From an uncultured Prevotella sp. (GTDB taxonomy: Bacteria > Bacteroidota > Bacteroidia > Bacteroidales > Bacteroidaceae), in the NCBI GenBank assembly GCA_945863825.1, contig CAMBBY010000081.1:1-6288 (forward strand): DNA of 6,288 nucleotides, read 5' to 3'. The translations under genes were made by a program, and so were the position numbers. Shown here piece by piece: positions 1-6,288 of this stretch. A model generated the notes under the pieces. It ran no database searches. It was not told where the DNA came from and worked only from the letters and a program-made list of their open reading frames with translations. The stretch's first letter is position 1. Each line of letters opens with the position of its first letter.

Positions 1-45
1 GATTCGCCTTAGTCTCGTGGGCTCGGAGATGTGTATAAGAGACAG
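1..45 (+). other. Illumina Nextera i7 adapter (sequencing artefact)
   Basis: These bases are synthetic. Positions 1-3 (GAT) match the end of the P7 flow-cell primer, 4-11 (TCGCCTTA) match the primer form of Nextera index N701, and 12-45 match the Nextera Read 2 transposase adapter, whose last 19 bases (27-45, AGATGTGTATAAGAGACAG) are the Tn5 mosaic end. Genomic sequence starts at 46. The adapter supplies the false C-terminus CLLYTSPSPRD and the stop codon (TAA at 11-9, inside the index) of the minus-strand frame that reads into it, and the false N-terminus MGSEMCIRDR of a plus-strand frame. The match is to adapter sequence known from memory and is exact over the whole stretch. Confidence 0.98.
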
Positions 46-1574
46 ATATATTGCACAATCTCACGAGGAGTATAGAAAGAACCCGTCTGCTTACGAGCCG
101 AAGTCTGTGTCTCCGGATTATAAGCAGCCAACAAATTCTCGAATGCCTTTCCCAGCAACTCAGGATCGAGACTCACCTCCTGGTCGTAAGGCGTATTCTC
201 CTCTACCGTAAAGCAATAATGACGCAAGATGTCGATGATGCCCTGCGCTGACACATTCTTCTTTTTCTTGTCACCATACCATTTTGACAAGTCGATGCTC
301 GCACCTACCTCATCACCAAAGAACAGATAATCAGGAAGAAACAATTGCGACAACGACCTTTCATTCTCAGAGAAACCATCATAGTATATTCTGTTGATCT
401 TGTCATCCAAGCACTCAAACAAGCCACCATTCAGGAAAGGCACGTTGCTATTGGCAAGGCGCAAGAACTCCTCTGCACCACCAGGCATAAAGTCGCCTTC
501 ATAGCGCATCAGATTGTTCACATTAAAATCCCAGTTCTTGCCACCCTTTACAACCTTGGCACGGAAACGACGATTGTTTGCCTCATCCTTGCCCTCAGCT
601 ACAATCGGACGATTGAGCATGGCAAAGAAGAGGTTCTGCAATATCAACCTGTAATATTTACTTTTCTCCGTATCGTACAGAAGACTCTTGCGGTCGTGTG
701 GGTCGAAGTTCTCTATAAAATGCTCCCGAATGTAATTCTCATCAAAGAATTCATTTGGAATCAAATGCTTCTGCTTCAAGAACCAGACGAAAATCAAACG
801 GGTAATCAATCGGATGCAAGCCTCATGATTGAATCTCTCGTCATCCTCATTGGTACACAAGGCATTAGGAAAACGAGCCACCTGCACCGCCCAAGCATAC
901 CAATCGCTCAGTTCACTATAAAATTTCTTGGTAAGCAGCTCGTTTGAGAACACCTCCATCCAATGCTTGTACAGTTGCTCGAACGAAGGATAAGTCTTGT
1001 CGCCCAACGCCTCTAAGATATCAAGATGTCCACGGTGTGGATGCTCGCAATTGATATTGCGGAGGATGCTTACCTTTCCCAACTTCTCGCTACCTCCATT
1101 GCGCCACTCCTGCGAATACTTCATTCGCTCGCAAGTAGAAAGTGACAGGTATTTTCCCTGACGGATAAACAAGATGACAGGCTGAGCTGAAGCGATGCGG
1201 TTGAAGCCACGAGTCAAGATGGTACTCTCCTGTCGGGTAAGTTCCATGCCTTCCTTCACATCTACGGCAAACACCATCATGCCGTCATACTTGCCTTCTT
1301 GGGTTTCGGCATTCACCTCATCAATACTCATTCCCTTGCCATGACCAGCAAGGGTAGCCTCATCAATATTACCTATATAATAGGTGGAAGCCAACTTGTC
1401 CACCACTTCTCTCAAAGCGATAGGCAAGGTGACAGAATAAGCTCCCTGATACAAATCCACGAAAGGTATAGGTTCACGGGTGACTTCATTCACCGAAACC
1501 TGCAGATGATTCAGCATCTGCAAGCAAGCATCATATAATGAAGACTCTTTAAAGAGTCGCAATATCTTTTCCAT
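46..1574 (-). CDS. Eco57I/YeeA-like DNA methyltransferase (type IIG-like), C-terminus missing
   Basis: Probable DNA adenine methyltransferase of a restriction-modification or phage-defence system, transferring methyl groups from S-adenosylmethionine to host DNA. Only residues 1-509 plus two bases of the next codon are genuine; the rest is lost at the adapter. Residues 1 to about 190 form an N-terminal domain with a strand-helix-strand run (DGMMVFAVDVKEG near 97-109, LTRGFNRIA near 120-128, PVILFIRQGKYLSL near 132-145) and the motif NCEHPHRGHLDIL at 175-187. A helical region follows (RLITRLIFVWFLKQKHLIP, 255-273), then FLNGGLFE at 380-387 and the signature GKAFENLLAAYNPET (475-489) leading into TGSFYTPREIV (497-507, bases 86-54). 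Such segments are typical of large COG1002/Eco57I-type methylases just before SAM-binding motif I. The catalytic NPPY motif would lie in the missing part; relatives usually exceed 900 residues. The ATG at 1574 lies five bases after the helicase stop, with an A/T-rich leader (AAGAAAT) and no Shine-Dalgarno, so the two genes form an operon. Confidence 0.85.
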
Positions 1575-1579
1575 ATTTC

Positions 1580-4500
1580 TTATTTTTTACTAACATATTC
1601 CCAAACTATCAAGTCGAAGTTCTCTATCTTGAATTTCTCTTCCAACAACTTACCCTTAGCATCTCTCTTTTTCGGGTTAGCAAACAAGTCACCTGCCTTG
1701 TGCGACTTCGCTATGTCGAGGATGATTGAGGTAGCCTGCTGTGGCACCTTACTTTTCATCCACTCCTTCAATATTCCCGAAAGCTTGCTGATTCGTTCGT
1801 TGTCATTGCTTTCTATCCAGTCTGGCACATACCGCTCCTGATTTTTGTTGGTTCTCAGGAACTCCAGAATCTCGGCTCTATTCAGTTCCTGATAAGTGGC
1901 AGGAAGATGAGTATCCACCGGCTGACACATCAGATATAGCTCGGTATATGGTTTATTGCTGCCCTGCTTTCTGTGGGGATAGCCTACCACGGCAACCAGA
2001 CTCTCAGGTATCTTCTCAAAGAGGGTATCGTCGAAGCGGAAACCAGAGAAGATACCATTCGGCATACGACGGAACACATCCCGGTTCTTGTCGAGGAAAT
2101 CGAGCAAGTCCTGGCGATAGGTCTCAAAGGAGAAATCCTTGAGCGACAAGGTCTTTGGCGACTCTATATCGGAGATGCTGTTGTTCTGGAGTTCCTCCAG
2201 CAGACGGTCGGCATTCTTGTCTTGCAGAGGATTGTCCTCTACCATCTTCTTGAACTTCTCATCAAGTTCCTGAGTCTCGGTATCCACCAGTTTCATCAAC
2301 GACATACGATTCTGTATGCGGGTCTCCAAATGAAGATAATCCTCAAACGATTTGGCTGGCCAGAAGTTAACACAACGGATCACCTTGTTAGGCGAACCGA
2401 TACGGTCGATACGACCGAAACGCTGGATGAGACGAACCGGATTCCAATGGATATCAAAGTTAACCTGCGTATCAGCATCTTGCAGATTCTGACCTTCCGA
2501 CAGGCAGTCGGTGGCTATCAGGATATCTATGCCATCATTTACCTGCTCCAAGGTCTTTGTATCATATTGCGCTATCAGCTCCAGCCACTTCTCGTAACTT
2601 ACATTCCAACGTTGCTTCTCATCATTATAATATTTGGCTCTATCTAGTCGGGCATCAGCATACATGCCGCTCCAGTCTTTCTCCTTGTAGAGCTTGCTAT
2701 AAGGCGCAAAACTTTCAAGCACTGCGGTGAAGTTCTTGGTACTGTGAGTACCTGTGGTAAAGACATTCTGTCCCGAAGCAGAAGCCATGCGAGAGAAACC
2801 TCGCTTCTTCAACTCATCGAAGATAAACTGAGCGGTATCGGCAAAGGCGGTGAAGATAACGACCTTCTTGTTTTTGGTTTTCTTCTTCTCGTTGAGAATT
2901 CTCACAAGTTCTTCCAACTTCAAGTCTTTCTCCTTGCCAGCCTCATAGTCAGCAGCAAAAGCCTCGAAGTTCTTGTAGATTTCCTTCAATTTATTGACAT
3001 CCATCTGCAGATTTCGGATGAAACCACCCAAGTTCTGCATATCCGAAAGTTTTATGGTTCCCTTACGGAGGGAATAAGCCTCGTCCATCAGGTCATCGAT
3101 TTCCTCATCATCAAAATCTGCATTACCTTCTCCTCCACCAGTAGAGATAGCTCCATTGCCACCTTTTTCCTTGAACTCCAAGGCAAGTTTCAAGGTGCTT
3201 TCATGCACATCGAGTACCTTCTTCACCGTAGTCATGCAAGAATACCAGGAACTTTCCAGACGCTTCATAAACAAGACACCCATCATCTTGACCAGAAAAC
3301 GTTCGCGGTTTACGTTGTCATCCCAATCCTTAGCCGCTCCCTTTCGAGCCTTTTTCTTATTCACTTCGAGATAAAGACTTGGCTGATAGGCGGTAAGGCT
3401 AAGTTCATCGAACTTCTGATAAATTTCTTCCGTGGTTTGCAGCTTGCCTAGATGCTCCACGCCCTGATAGATATTGACAGGCTTCTCCTTGTCTGGGAAG
3501 CCCAAGTCTTCGCCCAAAGTCTTCTCAATCAACTTTCGTGTACGAGCCACGATAAGCTTGTCTGTCAGATTGAAGAACTTAGGAGGCAAGGTGGCGATGA
3601 ATCCACCGATGGTTCTGTCGGGATTGTTGCACCACTGGGTATATTTGGTCTGCGCATCCTTGAAAAGGTTGGTAAGCGATTCCACACCGAAGTCATCATT
3701 GTCGAAAGCATCATCCTTGCCATGACCGATGAGGTTGAACTGTCCCTTCACATCGTTCAAGCCGGTGTTGATAGGAGTAGCTGAGAGCATCAGGACTTTT
3801 ACATCCCTGTTTTCCTGTCCCTCCTTATTTTGGATAAGTTTCGCCATCAACTCCTGATATCTGCCAGATTTCTCATTGCGCAGATTGTGGCTCTCGTCTA
3901 TCACAACCAGAATCTTCTTTCTCGTCTGAAGATAGCTCAACTTGGCATCGGTGTATCGCTCCTCCATACGGTCGTTCTGCATATCGGTATGGAAACGGAC
4001 GATATAGTCGAACTCATCCTTCTCGAAACGGGAGTTGCGACGGCGGAGATACTGGTCCCAGTTTTGCTCCAACTTCTTTGGACAGAGCAAGACTGTAAGA
4101 TAATTCTGAGTCTGGAAATATTTGATGACAGCCAATGCAGAGAAGGTTTTACCAAGACCCACAGCATCGGCAAGGATAGCTCCATTATACTTACGGAGCA
4201 TTTTTATCAGAGAGATGACACCCTTCTGCTGGTAATTGAAAAGCGTGTTCCAAATCACACTGGTCTGCAAAAGCTGCATATCCTGTCGGTGTTCAATGCC
4301 GCCATCCAAGTCGAGATCGGAATTGAACAACTCGAAGAGTATTTTATAATAGATTTCCTCTAGTGTATATTTGCGGAAAATTTTCTCTATCTCTTGGATA
4401 AAGTATTGTTTCACATCTATTTGCGCACCCTTAGGTTTCTCTCTATCCTCTGGCATTTTTTCTTTTGCTACCGAAGTCCACTGTTCCTCAAACCAGGAAC

Positions 4501-5047
4501 GGAGAGAACGGTAGGTATCGGAGTTGCCTGTGTCGGCAAGGTTCAGCTCCACATTAGAGGAAGGAGTATATCCCAAGCCCGCATAAGTCAAATTGCTACT
4601 GCCCTGCACATAATAGTTGTGGGCAGGGTCATGATTATCCTTAAAGAGATAGAGTTTGGCATGGCAAAAGGCATTGATAATTGCCTTGACATGCACCTTG
4701 TCACGGCGCAGGAACTCAAGGGCATTCTTGGCGGCATCACTCAGATGGAGTGCATTCTCTATGCCACAGTCATCATTGAGCAAGTCGAGGATATGGTCTT
4801 GGAACTGATCGTCGGCAACCATCTGAGCCAGCACCATACGATACTCATTGTTGGGCGAGAAGTGCTTACCCAACAGTTCCAGACCTGTTACCGAAAAGAA
4901 TCCCGTCACTATATCGAGTACACCTTCCCTGTTCTTCTCTGGGTCGGTATAGTACTTCATGTAATCCCAAACTGTCGTGGTGTTAATTCCGTCATTAGGA
5001 TCTCTATCTTGTTTGTTGTCGATGATCATACTTAGGTCGATTTTCAT
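1580..5047 (-). CDS. PLD-nuclease/SNF2-family helicase fusion, phage-defence type
   Basis: Likely ATP-driven double-stranded DNA translocase with a fused nuclease. Numbering is from the ATG at 5047 (1155 residues). Residues 1 to about 190 form a phospholipase D-type domain: [10 protein letters not shown] near 51-60, then FCHAKLYLF with H129 and K131, acidic D137, and [10 protein letters not shown] at 149-158, a single HKD-like half that would act as a dimer, as in NgoFVII-type nucleases. The SF2/SNF2 core follows: Q-motif FNYQQKG (270-276), Walker A DAVGLGKT (294-301), DESH (384-387), SAT (422-424), motif [12 protein letters not shown] (845-855) and motif [12 protein letters not shown] (875-884). 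A Gly-rich then acidic linker (about 629-654) sits between the two helicase lobes. No stop or frameshift interrupts the gene. The frame continues upstream to a TTG at 5080, but the ATG at 5047 is preferred because TTG starts are rare and [10 protein letters not shown] opens naturally; the leader GATTAGAA lacks a Shine-Dalgarno. Family relatives adjoin large DNA methylases. Its substrate and cleavage activity are inferred. Confidence 0.88.
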   Translation of the reverse strand: MKIDLSMIIDNKQDRDPNDGINTTTVWDYMKYYTDPEKNREGVLDIVTGFFSVTGLELLGKHFSPNNEYRMVLAQMVADDQFQDHILDLLNDDCGIENALHLSDAAKNALEFLRRDKVHVKAIINAFCHAKLYLFKDNHDPAHNYYVQGSSNLTYAGLGYTPSSNVELNLADTGNSDTYRSLRSWFEEQWTSVAKEKMPEDREKPKGAQIDVKQYFIQEIEKIFRKYTLEEIYYKILFELFNSDLDLDGGIEHRQDMQLLQTSVIWNTLFNYQQKGVISLIKMLRKYNGAILADAVGLGKTFSALAVIKYFQTQNYLTVLLCPKKLEQNWDQYLRRRNSRFEKDEFDYIVRFHTDMQNDRMEERYTDAKLSYLQTRKKILVVIDESHNLRNEKSGRYQELMAKLIQNKEGQENRDVKVLMLSATPINTGLNDVKGQFNLIGHGKDDAFDNDDFGVESLTNLFKDAQTKYTQWCNNPDRTIGGFIATLPPKFFNLTDKLIVARTRKLIEKTLGEDLGFPDKEKPVNIYQGVEHLGKLQTTEEIYQKFDELSLTAYQPSLYLEVNKKKARKGAAKDWDDNVNRERFLVKMMGVLFMKRLESSWYSCMTTVKKVLDVHESTLKLALEFKEKGGNGAISTGGGEGNADFDDEEIDDLMDEAYSLRKGTIKLSDMQNLGGFIRNLQMDVNKLKEIYKNFEAFAADYEAGKEKDLKLEELVRILNEKKKTKNKKVVIFTAFADTAQFIFDELKKRGFSRMASASGQNVFTTGTHSTKNFTAVLESFAPYSKLYKEKDWSGMYADARLDRAKYYNDEKQRWNVSYEKWLELIAQYDTKTLEQVNDGIDILIATDCLSEGQNLQDADTQVNFDIHWNPVRLIQRFGRIDRIGSPNKVIRCVNFWPAKSFEDYLHLETRIQNRMSLMKLVDTETQELDEKFKKMVEDNPLQDKNADRLLEELQNNSISDIESPKTLSLKDFSFETYRQDLLDFLDKNRDVFRRMPNGIFSGFRFDDTLFEKIPESLVAVVGYPHRKQGSNKPYTELYLMCQPVDTHLPATYQELNRAEILEFLRTNKNQERYVPDWIESNDNERISKLSGILKEWMKSKVPQQATSIILDIAKSHKAGDLFANPKKRDAKGKLLEEKFKIENFDLIVWEYVSKK

Positions 5048-5186
5048 TTCTAATCTACCCGACTCCCTAAGTAGAATCAATTACTTCTATATCACTTACA
5101 CACAATCATTTACAAAGAAAAGGCGCAGGAATCATATTGCTATCAATATCCTTGTCAATTGAGGCCGTAGGAAGAGCCCTGGGTGT

Positions 5187-5218
5187 CAAAGATAAGAAGC
5201 AATAGAAGCCTACGCCAA
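5187..5218 (-). promoter_or_regulatory. Candidate Bacteroidota promoter P2 for the helicase operon
   Basis: On the minus strand TTG (5218-5216) is separated by 21 bases from TATCTTTG (5194-5187), again fitting the -33/-7 pattern of the Bacteroidota primary sigma factor. A start near 5180 would leave a leader of about 130 bases before the helicase ATG at 5047, a more usual length than P1 would give. The motif is short and AT-rich, so chance matches are expected; the position just upstream of an operon is the main support. Confidence 0.4.
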
Positions 5219-5276
5219 TAGGTATATATTTTGTGTACGGCACAGGATGCACCCTCTCCATACGAATGAAAAGAGC

Positions 5277-5322
5277 ACACCTATGCCATAGTGTAAATAT
5301 ACACGATGGGTAGACGCCCACC
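5277..5322 (-). repeat. Two adjacent small hairpins in the candidate leader
   Basis: On the minus strand GGTGGG (5322-5317) can pair with CCCATC (5310-5305) around a six-base loop, with one G-U pair. Ten bases further on, ACACTA (5294-5289) can pair with TAG-G-TGT (5283-5277) around a TGGCA loop with one bulged G. Neither is followed by a U-run, so they do not look like terminators. If P1 is used they would lie in the transcript leader and could be regulatory or RNA-stabilising elements; this is inferred from pairing alone. Confidence 0.25.
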
Positions 5323-5427
5323 GCTGTCTTCATCTGAACACCCTTTGAAATTTCCTACGTTTCAATTGAACAGAAGAAAACGTAAAGCAAACGTCTTTCT
5401 TATTATGATAGGCCAAGCCATGGACTT

Positions 5428-5517
5428 TCATTTCATAGCCAGCATCTCAATGCCAGCCATCCACAGCAAGACAAATGCAAAGGTAATAAAAAGGAATGGG
5501 ACTGGCAAGAAAATCAT
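5428..5517 (-). CDS. Possible 29-residue single-pass membrane peptide
   Basis: An ATG at 5517 opens a 29-codon frame ending in TGA at 5430-5428. The peptide is strongly hydrophobic through residues 5-19 (PVPFLFITFAFVLLW), enough for one membrane-spanning helix, followed by a short tail (MAGIEMLAMK). It is too short for usual gene calling. It lies 63 bases after the HipA-like stop on the same strand. No Shine-Dalgarno is visible. Small hydrophobic peptides beside toxin or defence genes can be toxins or membrane anchors, but no family is recognised here, and the frame overlaps promoter candidate P1. Chance is a serious alternative, because T-rich DNA readily translates to hydrophobic residues. 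Confidence 0.25.
   Translation of the reverse strand: MIFLPVPFLFITFAFVLLWMAGIEMLAMK
5478..5508 (-). promoter_or_regulatory. Candidate Bacteroidota promoter P1, leftward
   Basis: On the minus strand TTG (5508-5506) is followed, after 20 bases, by TACCTTTG (5485-5478) and then CA. This matches the Bacteroides-type consensus of a TTTG/TTG box at -33 and TAnnTTTG at -7. Transcription would start near 5472 and give the helicase a leader of roughly 425 bases. The match lies inside the short hydrophobic frame at 5428-5517, where ATT ACC TTT codons would create it by chance, so only one of the two readings may be real. Confidence 0.4.
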
Positions 5518-5580
5518 TAACTTTCTTGCAAATCCCAAGAATTTTCATAGAAAGAAGATAACAAAAGAATCTCTTCTCTT

Positions 5581-6288
5581 TTATCTCACCAGATATTTCG
5601 CAACCAAATCTCTGAGCATCATCTCCGGAAGGTTCGATACTCCCACCCCTTGAATCGTAGCATATTCGGGCTTGTTCTTTCCGATAATAAACTTACACTC
5701 TCGCCCATCTATACTTGCATACAAATGGAAGTTGCCTTTGTAAGCCTGCTCTATGCGAACATCAGTACAACTTTTGCCATCTATCTCAAAAGAAGCAGAA
5801 CTGTTGTCTTTATCCTCCAACCCCCATGATACGAGATGAGCATTTATCGCTGACTCTATGGAACTGATCCATCTGTCTTGAACGGCATACCGCTTGGCAA
5901 TTTCACGGAATTGCCGCAGAGAATCAGCTACTTCCCTGATGATTGCATCAGCACGCCGAATGCCATTGTCCTTGGCAAACAGAATGGCATCATCGTAAGA
6001 AATATGATGCAGCTTAGACCTTACATACATACAATGACCCGTATTGGGTAAATAGCCTCCTGTATCTATAATATAAGTGAGGTCGTAGGCTGGCGACAAA
6101 CGCCAAAGACCCGCCTCATCCATAACAAAAGAGAAATTCTTTGTATGGTCATCCGTATTGTTGGAAAGGACATTGAACACAAGTCTGCGAAATACTTCCT
6201 GACAATCAGTCTCCGGCAAATGTAATTTTCTGCAGACTGCCACAAGTCCTTCATAACTATCGGTTTCTGGAGAAATCCCAGCAAGGGT
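5581..6288 (-). CDS. HipA-family serine/threonine kinase, N-terminus outside window
   Basis: C-terminal 235 codons of a HipA-like toxin kinase. Such kinases phosphorylate a protein target (glutamyl-tRNA synthetase for E. coli HipA) in the cytoplasm and slow growth; they are usually neutralised by a HipB-type DNA-binding partner. The catalytic loop reads NNTDDHTKNFSF (bases 6159-6124), with the presumed catalytic Asp at 6153-6151 and Asn five residues on; the Mg-binding Asp lies in LSPAYDLT (6084-6082). The 23-residue spacing equals D309 to D332 of E. coli HipA. The frame is open to the window edge (TLAGISPETDSYEG precedes), so the GTG at 6243 is internal and not the start. After the catalytic Asp there are 189 residues, against about 131 in E. 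coli HipA, so the last 60-75 residues (from about FEIDGKSCTDVRI on) are an extension rich in predicted strands. Stop is TAA at 5583-5581. A partner antitoxin or a separate N-terminal HipA subunit, common in Bacteroidota, would lie beyond 6288. Confidence 0.88.
   Translation of the reverse strand, partial: TLAGISPETDSYEGLVAVCRKLHLPETDCQEVFRRLVFNVLSNNTDDHTKNFSFVMDEAGLWRLSPAYDLTYIIDTGGYLPNTGHCMYVRSKLHHISYDDAILFAKDNGIRRADAIIREVADSLRQFREIAKRYAVQDRWISSIESAINAHLVSWGLEDKDNSSASFEIDGKSCTDVRIEQAYKGNFHLYASIDGRECKFIIGKNKPEYATIQGVGVSNLPEMMLRDLVAKYLVR

Larger units (their letters stand above)
5048..5580. other. Long intergenic region between hipA-like gene and helicase operon
   Basis: This 533-base gap separates the HipA-like gene from the helicase and is far longer than the five-base gap inside the operon, so it probably carries the operon's promoter and leader. 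It holds two leftward promoter candidates (5478-5508 and 5187-5218), two neighbouring hairpin-forming inverted repeats (5305-5322 and 5277-5294), and a 29-codon hydrophobic frame (5428-5517). A 75-codon minus frame (5106-5333) and a 115-codon plus frame (from 5306, running into the HipA gene) are also open, but their composition is not that of ordinary proteins. No tRNA, CRISPR repeat or insertion-sequence end was recognised. The stretch could also be a decayed or repeated intergenic element. Confidence 0.6.

Noticed and set aside
27..45. Tn5 mosaic end, which could suggest a transposon border
   Set aside because: It is the end of the Nextera adapter, directly preceded by the rest of the adapter and index N701; no transposon is implied.
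345..4363. Several long plus-strand open frames (for example 345-947, 1973-2647, 2744-3451, 3830-4363)
   Set aside because: All lie antisense within the methylase and helicase genes, show no domains, and follow from codon bias of the real strand.
5106..5333. 75-codon minus-strand frame starting MKTAVGVYPSCIF, with AAAGGG upstream of its ATG
   Set aside because: Composition (many Pro, Cys, Tyr, His and no clear secondary-structure pattern) does not look like a protein, it spans promoter candidate P2, and no family is recognised. Conservation could reopen it.
5523..5577. Inverted repeats after the HipA-like stop (5523-5528 with 5536-5541; 5553-5558 with 5572-5577) as a terminator
   Set aside because: Stems are only six base pairs and AT-rich, and no proper U-run follows on the minus strand.
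5306..5653. 115-codon plus-strand frame in the intergenic region
   Set aside because: It overlaps the HipA-like gene antisense, crosses the intergenic hairpins, and has no recognisable domain; judged a chance frame.
5581..6243. GTG at 6243 as the start of a short 220-residue HipA-like protein
   Set aside because: The frame stays open to the window edge and the upstream residues continue HipA-like sequence; the gene is simply cut by the window.

Overview
The window reads as the ragged end of a Bacteroidota (Prevotella/Segatella-like) contig. The lineage is an inference. It rests on moderately AT-rich coding sequence, start codons preceded by A/T-rich leaders without a Shine-Dalgarno, TAnnTTTG-type promoter candidates, and the style of the proteins. 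The first 45 bases are not biological: they are an Illumina Nextera i7 adapter (P7 tail, index N701, Read 2 transposase adapter ending in the Tn5 mosaic end). Assembly has therefore cut the first gene, and the open frame that runs into the adapter is an artificial chimera.

All real genes lie on the minus strand, so the biological order is right to left. From 6288 to 5581 is the C-terminal part of a HipA-family serine/threonine kinase (toxin of a HipA/HipB-type module), with catalytic and Mg-binding Asp residues intact and a C-terminal extension; its N-terminus lies outside the window. From 5580 to 5048 is a 533-base stretch with no convincing ordinary gene. It holds two candidate promoters reading leftward, two adjacent small hairpins and one short hydrophobic reading frame. 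From 5047 to 1580 is a complete protein of about 1155 residues joining an N-terminal phospholipase D-type (HKD) nuclease domain to a SNF2-type superfamily 2 helicase. Five bases later, from 1574 to the adapter, is the N-terminal 509 residues of an Eco57I/YeeA-like (COG1002-type) DNA methyltransferase or type IIG enzyme, broken just after the TGSFYTP motif and before its catalytic motifs.

The helicase and methyltransferase are almost certainly one transcription unit. A DNA translocase with a fused nuclease beside a large adenine-type DNA methyltransferase is the logic of a restriction-modification or DISARM/BREX-like anti-phage system: the methyltransferase would mark self DNA and the PLD-helicase would track along and cut unmarked DNA. 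The adjacent HipA kinase fits a defence or stress island, but a functional link is not shown. The window does not include the rest of the methyltransferase or whatever follows it, so whether further components exist cannot be judged.
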